From: Alphaproteobacteria bacterium
Lineage (GTDB): Bacteria > Pseudomonadota > Alphaproteobacteria > Micropepsales > Micropepsaceae
Direction of reading: 5' to 3'
DNA: 44,375 nt
NCBI GenBank assembly: GCA_028871345.1
Contig: JAGWNK010000034.1
Location: 1 to 44,375, forward strand
Part shown: positions 1-8,549 of the stretch, in pieces
Layout of the letters: the number at the start of each line of letters is the position of its first letter
Position numbering within the stretch: position 1 is the stretch's first letter
Position numbers and translations under genes: made by a program
The notes under the pieces: model-generated
What the model was told of the DNA's origin: nothing
Database searches by the model: none
Seen by the model: the letters and a program-made list of their open reading frames with translations, nothing else

Positions 1-1
1 A

Positions 2-271
2 AAGAAACACGATCCAAAGCTGCTCGTCCGCCTCAATCGGATCGAAGGACAGGTGCGCGGCGTTGCCCGCATGGTCGAGGAAGACCGCTACTGCATCGAT
101 ATCCTCAACCAGATTCAGGCGGTCAAGGCAGCCTTGAAGCGGGTCGAAGAGGAAGTACTGAAGGGCCATGCCGCGCATTGCGTCGCCGGCGCGATCAAGA
201 GCGGCAATGCCAAGGAGCAAACGGAGAAATTCACGGAACTTGTGGAGTTATTCGGCCACTATGGAAAATAA
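2..271 (+). CDS. csoR: CsoR-family copper-sensing repressor (5' truncated by window)
   Basis: This is a DUF156/CsoR metal-sensing repressor. The reading frame is open from base 2, so the true start lies left of the window; an internal GTG at 53 would delete the first helix. The conserved RIEGQVRG segment is present. The Cys of DRYCIDIL is followed by a His 25 residues later and a Cys 29 residues later (GHAAHCV). That is the C-H-C spacing of Cu(I)-binding CsoR and differs from the patterns of RcnR or FrmR. In this family the tetrameric apo-protein represses and Cu(I) releases it from DNA. It ends inside the start of the copper ATPase gene, so it probably autoregulates a csoR-copA operon whose operator is outside the window. 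The copper call is strong; the missing N-terminus is a window effect. Confidence 0.9.
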   Translation, partial: KKHDPKLLVRLNRIEGQVRGVARMVEEDRYCIDILNQIQAVKAALKRVEEEVLKGHAAHCVAGAIKSGNAKEQTEKFTELVELFGHYGK

Positions 272-2672
272 CATGCGCGATCCCGTCTGCGGGATGACAC
301 CCAATCCCGAAGCCGCCAAGGCCAAGGGCAATTGGCTGAACTATCGGGGCAGCGAGTTCGTCTTCTGCTCCGCCGGCTGCAAAGCAAAATTCGAGGCGGA
401 CCCGCAAAAGTATCTGGCGAAGCAGAAGTCGGGTTCGAGTTGCCAACAGCACGGCCACGCCCATCGGCCACCCGCAGTCGTGCCGGCCACCCAACAGGCC
501 GACCACGATCACCATCATCACGACCACCATCATACCGAGCCGACACCCGCTCCGGCGAAGTCCGCGATTAACGACATCATCTACACCTGTCCGATGCACC
601 CGCAGGTGAAGCAGGTCGGCCCGGGCAATTGTCCCATCTGCGGCATGGCGCTGGAGCCGCTCGATCCGGCGGCTGCGCACGACCACGGCGAATACCGCGA
701 CATGCTGCGACGCTTCAAGGTTTCACTAATCCTGGCAATTCCGGTTTTTGTCCTTGCCATGGTCGGCGAGACAGGCCGGCTTGACGCCGTGATACAGCCA
801 CTCTGGCGCGTCTGGATCGAGGCAGCACTTAGCGCACCCGTGGTCTTGTGGGGCGCATGGCCGTTCTATGTCCGTGGCCTCAAGGGCGCTTTCACCGGCA
901 ATGCCAATATGTTCACGCTGATCGGCATGGGCGTCGCCGTCGCCTTTCTCTACAGCGCCTTTGCGCTTCTGGACCCCTCCGCGATTCCCGAAGCCTATCG
1001 TGGCGCTGGTGGCATACCGCAGGTCTATTTCGAGGTTGCCGCTGTAATCGTGGCGCTGGTTCTTTTGGGCCAGGTGCTCGAATTGCGGGCGCGGGCGACC
1101 ACGGGTGCGGCCGTCCGGGCCTTGCTCGATCTCTCTCCCAAGACAGTGCGTCGCCGGTCCGCGAACGGCGTGGAGGAAGTGCCGCTGGCTGACGTGCAGG
1201 TGGGCGACGAACTGCTGGTCAGACCAGGCGATTCCGTGCCGACCGACGGCGAAGTCATCGAAGGCGAAAGTGCCGTCGACGAATCCATGATTACCGGTGA
1301 GTCCATTCCAGTTGCAAAAGCCGTGGGCGACACAGTGACCGGCGGTACCCTGAACGGTGAGGGAGCTCTCGTCGTTCGTGCGACAAAGGTTGGCGCCGAT
1401 ACGATGTTATCCAAAATCGTTTCCTTGGTCGCCGAAGCGCAGCGCAGCCGAGCGCCCATGCAGAGCCTGGCCGACAAGGTCTCGGCATGGTTCGTGCCGT
1501 CAGTGGTCCTGGCCGCACTGATAGCATTCGGCGTTTGGTACTATTTCGGGCACTCGTTCAATTATGCACTGCTTGCCGCGATTTCGGTCTTGATCATCGC
1601 CTGCCCCTGCGCGTTGGGCTTGGCCACACCGATGTCGGTGATGGTGGCCGTGGGCAAAGGAGCGCAATCGGGTGTGCTGGTGCGCAATGCTGCGACGCTG
1701 GAACGCTTTGCGAAAGCGGATACGCTGGTGACCGACAAAACAGGCACCATTACGGAAGGGAAACCCAGACTCTCCACCGTGCGGGCCACCGCTCCCGCAA
1801 CCGAAAACGACGTTCTAACGCTGGCAGCTGCTCTCGAAAGCAAAAGCGCGCATCCGTTGGCCCATGCCATCGTCGAAGGTGCGAAAGAGCGGTCCCTGAC
1901 GCTGCCGGAGGTGACGGAATTTGGAAGTATTACCGGGCAGGGTCTGCAAGGGATGATCGGCGGTGCTGTCATCCTGATTGGCCGCGCTGAGTTTCTGACA
2001 AGTCGCGGTATCGACGCTTCACCGCTGGCGTCAGAAGCCGAAAAGCTTCGGAAAGACGGTGCCACGGCGATGTTCGTGGCGCGGGCGGGTCAGGCGATTG
2101 GCTTGGTCGCCGCCAAGGATCCGCTGAAGACGAATGCAAAGAAGCTGTTGAAACAGCTGCGCCGCGACGGGCTTCACATCATCATGGCGACCGGCGATGC
2201 GGAAGCGACCGCCAAAGCCATCGCACGCGAAGCCGGGCTTGACGATGTCGCGGCCGGCATGACGCCGGAAGGCAAAACGGACCTCGTCAATCGCCTCAAG
2301 CGGGAAGGGCATGTCGTGGCTTTCGCCGGCGACGGCGTCAACGATGCCCCGGCTCTTGCCGCGGCGGATGTGTCTATCGCCATGGGAACTGGCTCGGACG
2401 CCGCCATCGAGACGGCAGGGCTCACTTTGCTCAAAGGCGATCTCATGGGCCTGTTGCGGGCACGCAAACTGGCGCGTGCCGCCGTGCGCAATATGAAGCA
2501 GAATCTGTTCTTCGCTTTCGTCTACAACACCGTCGGCATTCCAATAGGGGCGGGTATTCTTTATCCCATCACAGGTTGGCTTTTGTCGCCGATCATTGCC
2601 GCGGCCGCGATGAGCTTCAGCTCGGTCTCTGTGATCACCAACGCGCTGCGTCTACGCTTCACGCGATTGTAG
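261..2672 (+). CDS. copA: Cu(I)-exporting P1B-type ATPase
   Basis: This 803-residue inner-membrane pump should export cytosolic Cu(I) using ATP. The order is: a YHS domain (about 5-45, with DPVCGM and CSAGCK), a His-rich linker (about 65-95), a CPMHP...CPICGM heavy-metal-binding domain (about 108-134), then the ATPase core. The core shows TGES (345-348), the transmembrane CPC metal site (about 448-450), DKTGT with phosphorylated Asp492, the SAHPLAHA P1B His-Pro motif, and GDGVND (about 690-695). The ATG at 261 overlaps the csoR stop by 11 nt; an ATG at 273 is an equally good start. Longer upstream starts lie inside csoR and are unlikely. There is no classical ferredoxin-like HMA domain; YHS plus HMBD replace it, as in one known CopA subgroup. 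Silver as a second substrate is possible. Confidence 0.93.
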   Translation: MENNMRDPVCGMTPNPEAAKAKGNWLNYRGSEFVFCSAGCKAKFEADPQKYLAKQKSGSSCQQHGHAHRPPAVVPATQQADHDHHHHDHHHTEPTPAPAKSAINDIIYTCPMHPQVKQVGPGNCPICGMALEPLDPAAAHDHGEYRDMLRRFKVSLILAIPVFVLAMVGETGRLDAVIQPLWRVWIEAALSAPVVLWGAWPFYVRGLKGAFTGNANMFTLIGMGVAVAFLYSAFALLDPSAIPEAYRGAGGIPQVYFEVAAVIVALVLLGQVLELRARATTGAAVRALLDLSPKTVRRRSANGVEEVPLADVQVGDELLVRPGDSVPTDGEVIEGESAVDESMITGESIPVAKAVGDTVTGGTLNGEGALVVRATKVGADTMLSKIVSLVAEAQRSRAPMQSLADKVSAWFVPSVVLAALIAFGVWYYFGHSFNYALLAAISVLIIACPCALGLATPMSVMVAVGKGAQSGVLVRNAATLERFAKADTLVTDKTGTITEGKPRLSTVRATAPATENDVLTLAAALESKSAHPLAHAIVEGAKERSLTLPEVTEFGSITGQGLQGMIGGAVILIGRAEFLTSRGIDASPLASEAEKLRKDGATAMFVARAGQAIGLVAAKDPLKTNAKKLLKQLRRDGLHIIMATGDAEATAKAIAREAGLDDVAAGMTPEGKTDLVNRLKREGHVVAFAGDGVNDAPALAAADVSIAMGTGSDAAIETAGLTLLKGDLMGLLRARKLARAAVRNMKQNLFFAFVYNTVGIPIGAGILYPITGWLLSPIIAAAAMSFSSVSVITNALRLRFTRL

Positions 2673-2755
2673 AAGCGCTTAGGAACTTTTTGTGAATTAC
2701 GTTCTCGATTGTTCGTTATCGCGAGCGCAGTCAGTGGCGGTTGTGCGCGCAGAAA

Positions 2756-5700
2756 TTATTGGGGCGTTGTTCGTTCGTGCGGCCCGCCAAATCGGCGGGT
2801 CAGCGCAGGTAGAAGAACAAGATTCAGCAGGGTCGAGCTGATAAGGCCGCCCAGCACTGTGAGCGCCATGGGACCTTCGATTTCCTGGCCCGGACGATTC
2901 ATTTCCAATGCCAACGGCAGGAGACCCAACGCTGTCACCGCCGCCGTCATCAGAATCGGGATCAGTCGCTCCTGCGCACCGCGTACTATCGTGGAGGGGT
3001 TCCAGGAAAGTCCCTCGTCTTCCACCAATTGTTCGTAATGTGCGAGGAGAAGGATGGCGTTGCGTGCGCTCACTCCGAATACGGTGACGAGACCGACCAG
3101 GGCTCCCAGCGTCAGTCCGATCCCCGAAACGGCAATCGCGAAGACGGCGCCGATCAGGCTGAACGGAAGGTTTGCCAGGACGAGCCACGCATGGGCTCGC
3201 CAGCGAAAGCAGGTGACGAGCAGGATGACTATCAGTCCCAACGCGAGCACCGCGTAGAGCAGCAGTTCCGTGCGTGCTCTTTGCTCCTCGGCGCCCGCTC
3301 CCGCATATTCGACATAAACGGGCGGGGGCAGGGATACAGACCGCGCGATGGTGCTCCTGACATCGGACATCACCGATTGCAGTGAGCGGCCGGAAACGTT
3401 GAACGTGACGGAAACAACGCGTTGTCCGCCGTCATGGTTGATGCTGTAGCGACCTTCAGCGGGTGTGACCCGGGCCACGGCCGAGAGTGGTACAGACCCA
3501 AAGGCGCCTCCGATCATCAACGATGAAATCCCGTCTGGCCGGTTGCGGAGGCCCTCGGGGAGGAGCAACGCGACATCGACCGTACGCGTATCGACATAGG
3601 TTTGGCCGAGAGTCGCACCCGCATAATCGGACTGGATGGCGTCGAGCGCATCCTGCACTTTCAGTCCGTTGGCAGCGAGTGCATCGGGCGATAGTTGTAT
3701 CGTGAGATACGGTGTATCGCTTTGCCGCGTGAACTGCAGGTCGACGATACCGGGTGTCGGCGAAATGGCCTGCGTGATTTCGCCCCCAACGCGATCCAGC
3801 GTATTGAGGTCGGGGCCGTAGATTTTGAGCGCGACCGCGGCGCTTTCGCCGGTCAGACTTTCGCTGATACGGTCTCCCAGGAAGGTAACGACCTCCGTCT
3901 GCAGCCCGGGATATTTGGACATGACCGTGCGCAAATCGTCCGCTGCCGTTTCCTGATCGATGTCGGTGTCTGGCTTCAATTCCACCTGGAATTCGCTGCG
4001 GTGGGTGCCAAAGGTGTCTTCGCTCAACTCGGCACGTCCCGCCTGCTGGACAACGGTGGCAACATAGGGGAGCCTTAGAATGTCATCCTCAATGCGCTTT
4101 CCAATGCGCAACGTCTCGTCCAGCGACGTCCCCGGAACAGCGCTCGTCACTTGTATAGCGAAGTGACCCTCCTTGAAATCCGGAATGAGCGTGCCGCCGA
4201 GGAAGGGTAGAAGGGCGACCGCCGCAGCGGTCAGAAGCCCGAGGATCGCCAGAGAGGTTGATGTCCGGCTTTCGACGATCTCCATTCCGTGGGCCTGCCA
4301 CTGTTTTAGCCGCGTCAGCCAACGCGGCTCGGCATGCGTGTCGTTGACGTCGAGAAGCAGCATGCAGAGTGCAGGGGTCGTCGTTAGCGCGACCGCGAGG
4401 GAGGCAAGCACTGCCAGGATGAAGGACAGGGCTAGCGGTCCGACGAAATGGCCCTGCAGGGTGGAGGAGAACAGTTCCGGCAGGAAGACGGTAATCGCCA
4501 CCAGCGTTGCATAGATCACCGGGCGGCGCACTTCGAGCGATGCATCCAGAATGACGTCGAATTGGGACCTCGGCTGCGAATTGGAGGCGTTTTCGCGCAG
4601 GCGCCGCAGAACATTCTCGATGCCGATAATGGCGTCGTCGACCAACACGCCGAGCGCGACCGCAAAGCCCCCGAGCGTCATGGTATTGAGTGTGTAGCCG
4701 CGCCAGTCGAGAACGGCGATAGCTGCGAACAGCGACAGCGGAATGGCGAGGAAGGTGATCAGCGAGGAGCGCCAATCGCGCAGGAAAAGGTACAACACCG
4801 CCAGGATGAGGATTGCGGCCATCGCGATGGCGGTTTCCAGATTACCAAGTGCACGCTCGATAAAATTCGCGGGACGCAACAGCCTTGGATAGACCGCCAC
4901 CCCTTCCGCCTTGAGGCTCGGCGCGACCCCGGCGAGCGTCGCTTCAACCGCGCGCGTGACATCGAGCGTGTTGGCGCGGAACTGGCTGGACAACGACAAC
5001 AGCACCCCCCGCTTGTCCATGATCTGCGCGTCGCCAAAACGCAGTGCCGGTGCCTGCTCCACACGCGCAACATCCTGGATGAGTACAGGCGTGTTGTTGC
5101 GCGTGGTGAGGACGGCTTTGCCGATCGCCAGGGGATCGGGTGCGGGCGTAGGGGTCTGAAGGATTACGCGCTGGGTCTTGAGGTCGATGAAGCCGGCGCC
5201 GCGCAACGCCAGTGCGCCGCGTGCGGCATCCGCCAGATCGGTCAGCGTCAGCCCATAGCTGGCGAGCTTCTGCATATCGGGCTGAATTTGGATCTGTCGG
5301 ACATTGCCGCCGAAGACCGAGACGCGCGCCACGCCCGGCACCGAGAGGAGCCTGGGCTTCAGGAGCCAGTCGGCGCGATCGCGCAATGTGTAGGGATCGA
5401 GCTTGTCGGAGACGAGACCGATTAGGAGCAGGTCCATGGTGCTCGAAACCAGCGGCGAAAGCCGTGGGGGCCCGACGCCCAGCGGCAGTTGCGTTTCAGC
5501 TTCCGACAACCGTTCCGAGATGCCCTGTCGCGCGTTGTAGACGTCGGCATTGTCTTCGAAGGTGACGGTGATGACTGATAGGCCCGGGATGGACTGTGAC
5601 CGCAGCGTCGCCAATCCCGGTGCGCCATTGATGGCGTCTTCTATGGGGCGCGTGATGAGCTGCTCGACCTGTTCCGGCGCAAAGCCGGGCGCTTCGGTCT

Positions 5701-5845
5701 GTATGTCGACCGAAGAGGGCGTGAATTCCGGAAACACATCGAGCGGCGCCGTGTAAGCCATCCAGCCACAGAGCGGGATCAACAGTAGCGTGAGCGCTGC
5801 TACCGCCCCTCGATGTTGCAGGCAGAGAGCAATGAGACGGTGCAT
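2756..5845 (-). CDS. Heavy-metal-efflux RND pump, inner-membrane subunit (CusA/CzcA-like)
   Basis: This 1029-residue RND permease has the usual family length. The N-terminal membrane segment is followed by LDVFPEFTPSSVDIQTEAPG and VEQLITRPIE, both typical of the heavy-metal (HME) branch of CusA and CzcA rather than the AcrB drug-efflux branch. A second half repeats the layout, with a large periplasmic loop before the C-terminal helices. The TM4 region carries GVLVDDAIIGIENV, with acidic residues for proton coupling. The start is the ATG at 5845, sharing one base with the adaptor stop (TGATG), which indicates translational coupling. The substrate cannot be read from sequence; Cu/Ag or Zn/Co/Cd are likely given the copA neighbour. 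The gene ends convergent to copA with 83 nt between them. Confidence 0.88.
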   Translation of the reverse strand: MHRLIALCLQHRGAVAALTLLLIPLCGWMAYTAPLDVFPEFTPSSVDIQTEAPGFAPEQVEQLITRPIEDAINGAPGLATLRSQSIPGLSVITVTFEDNADVYNARQGISERLSEAETQLPLGVGPPRLSPLVSSTMDLLLIGLVSDKLDPYTLRDRADWLLKPRLLSVPGVARVSVFGGNVRQIQIQPDMQKLASYGLTLTDLADAARGALALRGAGFIDLKTQRVILQTPTPAPDPLAIGKAVLTTRNNTPVLIQDVARVEQAPALRFGDAQIMDKRGVLLSLSSQFRANTLDVTRAVEATLAGVAPSLKAEGVAVYPRLLRPANFIERALGNLETAIAMAAILILAVLYLFLRDWRSSLITFLAIPLSLFAAIAVLDWRGYTLNTMTLGGFAVALGVLVDDAIIGIENVLRRLRENASNSQPRSQFDVILDASLEVRRPVIYATLVAITVFLPELFSSTLQGHFVGPLALSFILAVLASLAVALTTTPALCMLLLDVNDTHAEPRWLTRLKQWQAHGMEIVESRTSTSLAILGLLTAAAVALLPFLGGTLIPDFKEGHFAIQVTSAVPGTSLDETLRIGKRIEDDILRLPYVATVVQQAGRAELSEDTFGTHRSEFQVELKPDTDIDQETAADDLRTVMSKYPGLQTEVVTFLGDRISESLTGESAAVALKIYGPDLNTLDRVGGEITQAISPTPGIVDLQFTRQSDTPYLTIQLSPDALAANGLKVQDALDAIQSDYAGATLGQTYVDTRTVDVALLLPEGLRNRPDGISSLMIGGAFGSVPLSAVARVTPAEGRYSINHDGGQRVVSVTFNVSGRSLQSVMSDVRSTIARSVSLPPPVYVEYAGAGAEEQRARTELLLYAVLALGLIVILLVTCFRWRAHAWLVLANLPFSLIGAVFAIAVSGIGLTLGALVGLVTVFGVSARNAILLLAHYEQLVEDEGLSWNPSTIVRGAQERLIPILMTAAVTALGLLPLALEMNRPGQEIEGPMALTVLGGLISSTLLNLVLLPALTRRFGGPHERTTPQ

Positions 5846-6804
5846 CAATCGCCTGCCGCCTCTGCTGCGGGAGCTTGCTCGTGCGCGAGCAGCAGGCTTT
5901 GCCCTTGCAGCACGACCTTGGTGCCGGTGCCCACACCATTGGCGACGAAGTAACCGCCCGCCATCGGCCGCGACGTATCGACCTGCACGCGTTCAAACCG
6001 GTTGGGCCGCACCACGACATAGCACCAAGCCTGACCTTCACTCAGGATGACGGCATCCGTCGGGATCAACGCGCCGGAAACGGGTGGCGCAACGGGTGCC
6101 GCTACCAGCACGCGCTCGCCGTCGGCAAGATCGCTGCCTTCCAGGAGGGCATACACGCTGCGTCCCGGGATCGTATTATCAGCAGGTGCCAGCCAGATCG
6201 TGCCGGAGGACCAGGCAGCGCCGGTCGGTGCATGATCGAGCCGCGAGATGAACAGTTTTGACGGGGGTGCACCCTGGAGTACGCCAATCGGGAAACTCGC
6301 ATGCACGAGCTTGGTGCGTCCGCTCGAGAGCTTCGACATGATCTCCTTGTAACGCGCTGGATCGAGCCACGGAGCGGTCCGGCCGAATGTCGCTGCTTCC
6401 TTCCGCTGGGCCAGAACGAGTTGCGCGGCGTCGGTTGCCGCCTGCTTCTGTGCCAGATCGACGGCCTCGCGTGTGGTGGCGTCCGAGCGCATGAGGTGCT
6501 GCTGGCGCCTGAGTGACGCCTGGCTCTGCCGCGCAGCAGCCTCAGCGGTTGCGACATCGGAATCCGCCTGAGCGAGCGTGTCGAAGGAAACAATCAGGCC
6601 GTAGCCCTGAATATTCGGGGTGAACGCCGCAGCGGCGACGGCGACGGTGCGGATACCGAGGTGGGCAGTTTCATCGGGCGAAAGGCTCACCACGCCCTCG
6701 GCCGGCTTGGGCTTCGCGTCCGCTTTGGGCGGGGAGCTATTGTCGCAAGCCGTCAACAGCGACAGGCAAAGGATCATAACGATGTGGTGGCGCAGGTGTG
6801 ACAT
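5845..6804 (-). CDS. RND periplasmic adaptor lipoprotein (membrane fusion protein)
   Basis: This 319-residue adaptor should link the downstream RND pump to an outer-membrane channel. The start is set at the ATG giving MSHLRHHIVMILCLSLLTAC, a short signal peptide ending in a lipobox (LLTAC) with Cys at about residue 20. A longer in-frame start adds 18 residues that would spoil the signal peptide. A coiled-coil-like stretch (Ala/Gln-rich, about residues 80-130) is followed by beta-rich regions and a C-terminal segment ending in GTKVVLQGQSLLLAHEQ, typical of HlyD/CusB-type adaptors. A GAGAG-like ribosome site lies just upstream. It forms a two-gene operon with the pump. No outer-membrane factor gene is in the window, so the channel must come from elsewhere. 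Confidence 0.83.
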   Translation of the reverse strand: MSHLRHHIVMILCLSLLTACDNSSPPKADAKPKPAEGVVSLSPDETAHLGIRTVAVAAAAFTPNIQGYGLIVSFDTLAQADSDVATAEAAARQSQASLRRQQHLMRSDATTREAVDLAQKQAATDAAQLVLAQRKEAATFGRTAPWLDPARYKEIMSKLSSGRTKLVHASFPIGVLQGAPPSKLFISRLDHAPTGAAWSSGTIWLAPADNTIPGRSVYALLEGSDLADGERVLVAAPVAPPVSGALIPTDAVILSEGQAWCYVVVRPNRFERVQVDTSRPMAGGYFVANGVGTGTKVVLQGQSLLLAHEQAPAAEAAGD

Positions 6805-6897
6805 TGACTCTCTCGCGGCCGGCCCCGCCATTCGCGCCTGCACGCATACGTAAGGCAAGTGGCTAAACCCGGTGGAAACCAGAAGGTATTTCGGCGC

Positions 6898-7167
6898 TTA
6901 CTCGCGAGTCATTTTGCCGGTGACGGGGTCGATTGCGAATTCGATCTCCTTGCCGTTCGCTTGCTGGATTTCGACTTCCCATTTGCCGTCGTCGAACGAA
7001 ACCTCCGTAATCGTCTTATACCCCTGATCTTCAAGGGCTTTGATGATCACGGAGAGGGGTTTGGCGTTCGCCGGCGGGGTCTCGTCCTTGAACCAATCGG
7101 CGTGGGCGCCGAATGTAGACAGGCTCAGAGCGACGGCGGCGATGATGACTGGGCGTACGAATCGCAT
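6898..7167 (-). CDS. Periplasmic PepSY-domain protein
   Basis: This is an 89-residue secreted protein. Residues 1-23 form a signal peptide ending AHA. The rest is one PepSY domain with SVIIKALEDQGYKTITEV, DDGKWEVEI and IDPVTGKMTRE. The family's usual role is binding or inhibiting partner proteins in the envelope, and small PepSY genes often sit beside PmrAB/QseBC-like two-component systems. A GGGAGAAA ribosome site precedes the ATG. It is transcribed divergently from the ABC-transporter operon, and a copy of the shared 17-bp operator lies 41 nt before its start codon. It is probably part of the same regulon. Its binding partner is unknown; sensing or modulating the histidine kinase is a reasonable guess. 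Confidence 0.85.
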   Translation of the reverse strand: MRFVRPVIIAAVALSLSTFGAHADWFKDETPPANAKPLSVIIKALEDQGYKTITEVSFDDGKWEVEIQQANGKEIEFAIDPVTGKMTRE

Positions 7168-7208
7168 GGGTTTCTCCCTTTTGGCCGGGGGGACCCTGCC
7201 AATTCTCG

Positions 7209-7225
7209 TTTAAGGCAGGATTATG
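7209..7225 (-). promoter_or_regulatory. Tandem half-site operator upstream of PepSY gene
   Basis: On the minus strand this reads CATAAT-CCTGC-CTTAAA. It matches two other sites in the window at the layout CNTAAT, five bases, CTTAAA. This layout is like the PmrA/BasR box (two TTAA-type half-sites with centres one helical turn apart). It lies 41 nt upstream of the PepSY start codon. The protein expected to bind is the response regulator encoded at 10763-11440; that is an inference. Confidence 0.68.
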
Positions 7226-7280
7226 GGGATGCGGTACGCTGCCGGGCCGCAGCCTGTTCCACGGGGCCATAGCCTCGACC

Positions 7281-7297
7281 CGTAATACTGCCTTAAA
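7281..7297 (+). promoter_or_regulatory. Tandem half-site operator upstream of ABC/two-component operon
   Basis: The sequence is CGTAAT-ACTGC-CTTAAA, sharing TAATACTG(C/G)CTTAAA with the site before the DUF1259 gene. It lies 34 nt upstream of the permease ATG, in the divergent promoter region shared with the PepSY gene. Because this operon also encodes the response regulator and kinase, the site would give autoregulation. Confidence 0.7.
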
Positions 7298-7312
7298 TCG
7301 CCAAGGCGATTT
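7295..7312. repeat. Perfect 8-bp inverted repeat abutting the operator
   Basis: The sequence AAATCGCC-AA-GGCGATTT is a perfect 8-bp palindrome with a two-base spacer. It overlaps the last three bases of the operator at 7281-7297 and ends 19 nt before the permease ATG. It could be a second operator or a hairpin in the 5' leader near the AAGGGG ribosome site. Confidence 0.6.
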
Positions 7313-7331
7313 TGCCGTTCTAAGGGGTGCA

Positions 7332-8549
7332 ATGAACTACGTCGCCATCATCGAATCGTCCCTGTGGGCGCTGTTGCGCAACAAGATGCGCAGCTCCCTC
7401 ACGGTCCTGGGTATCACGATCGGAATCGCGGCGGTGATCTGCGTCGTTGCCATCGGCAAGGCCGGGCAGGCGCAGGTCGAAAAACAGCTCAACAATCTGG
7501 GTGACAACCTTGTGTGGATCGAAGCGGGCGGCCGGGCGGTCAATGGTGTCCGCACCGGCACCCACGCCAGCCCCACGTTGACCGTTGCCGACGCGATCGC
7601 AATCAAGAATCAGGTCCCGCTGATCAGGACCGTGTCGCCTAACGTGGATGCATCGATCCAGGTCATCTACGGCAACCAGAACTGGTTCACGACCTATCAC
7701 GGCGTCGGCCCGGAATACTTCGAAATCAAGCGTTGGTATGTCGATCAGGGAGCGCCTTTCTCGCAGGACGACGTGGATAGTTCGGCCGACGTCTGCGCTA
7801 TCGGCAAGACCGTGCGTGATCAGCTCTTTGGTTCCGAGGATCCCGTCGGAAAAGTAATCCGCATCGGCGGCGTTCCCTGCAAAGTCATTGTGACGCTTCA
7901 ACCCAAGGGCCTGTCCGTTTCCGGACAGGATCAGGACGATCAGATTCTACTGCCTTACACGACGGCGCAGAAGAAGCTAAAGGGTGTCACCTGGCTGGAC
8001 GACATCCTCTGTTCGGCGGTATCGCAGGACGTCGTCAAGCTTGCCGGCCAGCAGGCAGCGGCGGTCCTGCGCGACAGGCATCATCTGAGGCCGGATGCCG
8101 ACGACGACTTCAATATCCGCAATCCGGAAGACATCATCAAGGCGCAGCTCGAAGCCAGCCGGGCACTTACGCTTCTACTTATCGCCGTGGCGTCAGTCTC
8201 TCTCGTCGTGGGCGGCATCGGGATCATGAACGTCATGCTGGTGTCCGTCACCGAACGGACCCGCGAAATCGGTGTGCGCGTGGCCGTCGGCGCGACCGAG
8301 GAGGCCATTCAACTGCAGTTTCTAGGAGAATCCGTGATGCTCAGCCTGGTGGGGGGTAGTGCCGGAGTGATCGTCGGCATCGTGGGCTCCTTCCTGATCG
8401 GACAAGCCATGGGCTGGCCGATGCAAATCTCGGTTCTGTCGATCTTTATTGCCGCCTTCTTCTCGGTCGCGGTGGGAGTGTTCTTCGGCTACTACCCCGC
8501 CCGCAAGGCCTCATTGCTCAATCCCATAGAAGCATTGCGATACGAATGA
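7332..8549 (+). CDS. MacB-type ABC transporter permease
   Basis: This 405-residue permease has the MacB periplasmic core plus FtsX-type topology. One N-terminal membrane helix (about 22-45, with TVLGITIGIAAVICV) is followed by a periplasmic domain (about 50-270) and three C-terminal helices (about 280-400). The MNVMLVSVTERTREIGVR segment, which couples to the ATPase, is present. The family works by mechanotransmission, driving extracytoplasmic extrusion of substrates held by the adaptor. Here the permease is separate from the ATPase, unlike E. coli MacB. The gene order is permease, adaptor, ATPase, each overlapping the next by 4 nt, which implies translational coupling. An AAGGGG site precedes the ATG. 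The substrate is not identifiable. Confidence 0.9.
   Translation: MNYVAIIESSLWALLRNKMRSSLTVLGITIGIAAVICVVAIGKAGQAQVEKQLNNLGDNLVWIEAGGRAVNGVRTGTHASPTLTVADAIAIKNQVPLIRTVSPNVDASIQVIYGNQNWFTTYHGVGPEYFEIKRWYVDQGAPFSQDDVDSSADVCAIGKTVRDQLFGSEDPVGKVIRIGGVPCKVIVTLQPKGLSVSGQDQDDQILLPYTTAQKKLKGVTWLDDILCSAVSQDVVKLAGQQAAAVLRDRHHLRPDADDDFNIRNPEDIIKAQLEASRALTLLLIAVASVSLVVGGIGIMNVMLVSVTERTREIGVRVAVGATEEAIQLQFLGESVMLSLVGGSAGVIVGIVGSFLIGQAMGWPMQISVLSIFIAAFFSVAVGVFFGYYPARKASLLNPIEALRYE

Noticed and set aside
168..260. In-frame upstream extension of copA
   Set aside because: It lies within csoR and lacks conservation; the ATG at 261 or 273 gives the YHS domain start.
2655..2691. Possible terminator after copA (CGCTTC/GAAGCG stem, then TTTTT)
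   Set aside because: Only 6 bp of stem, an 11-nt loop, and the T run is 10 nt away; too weak to call.
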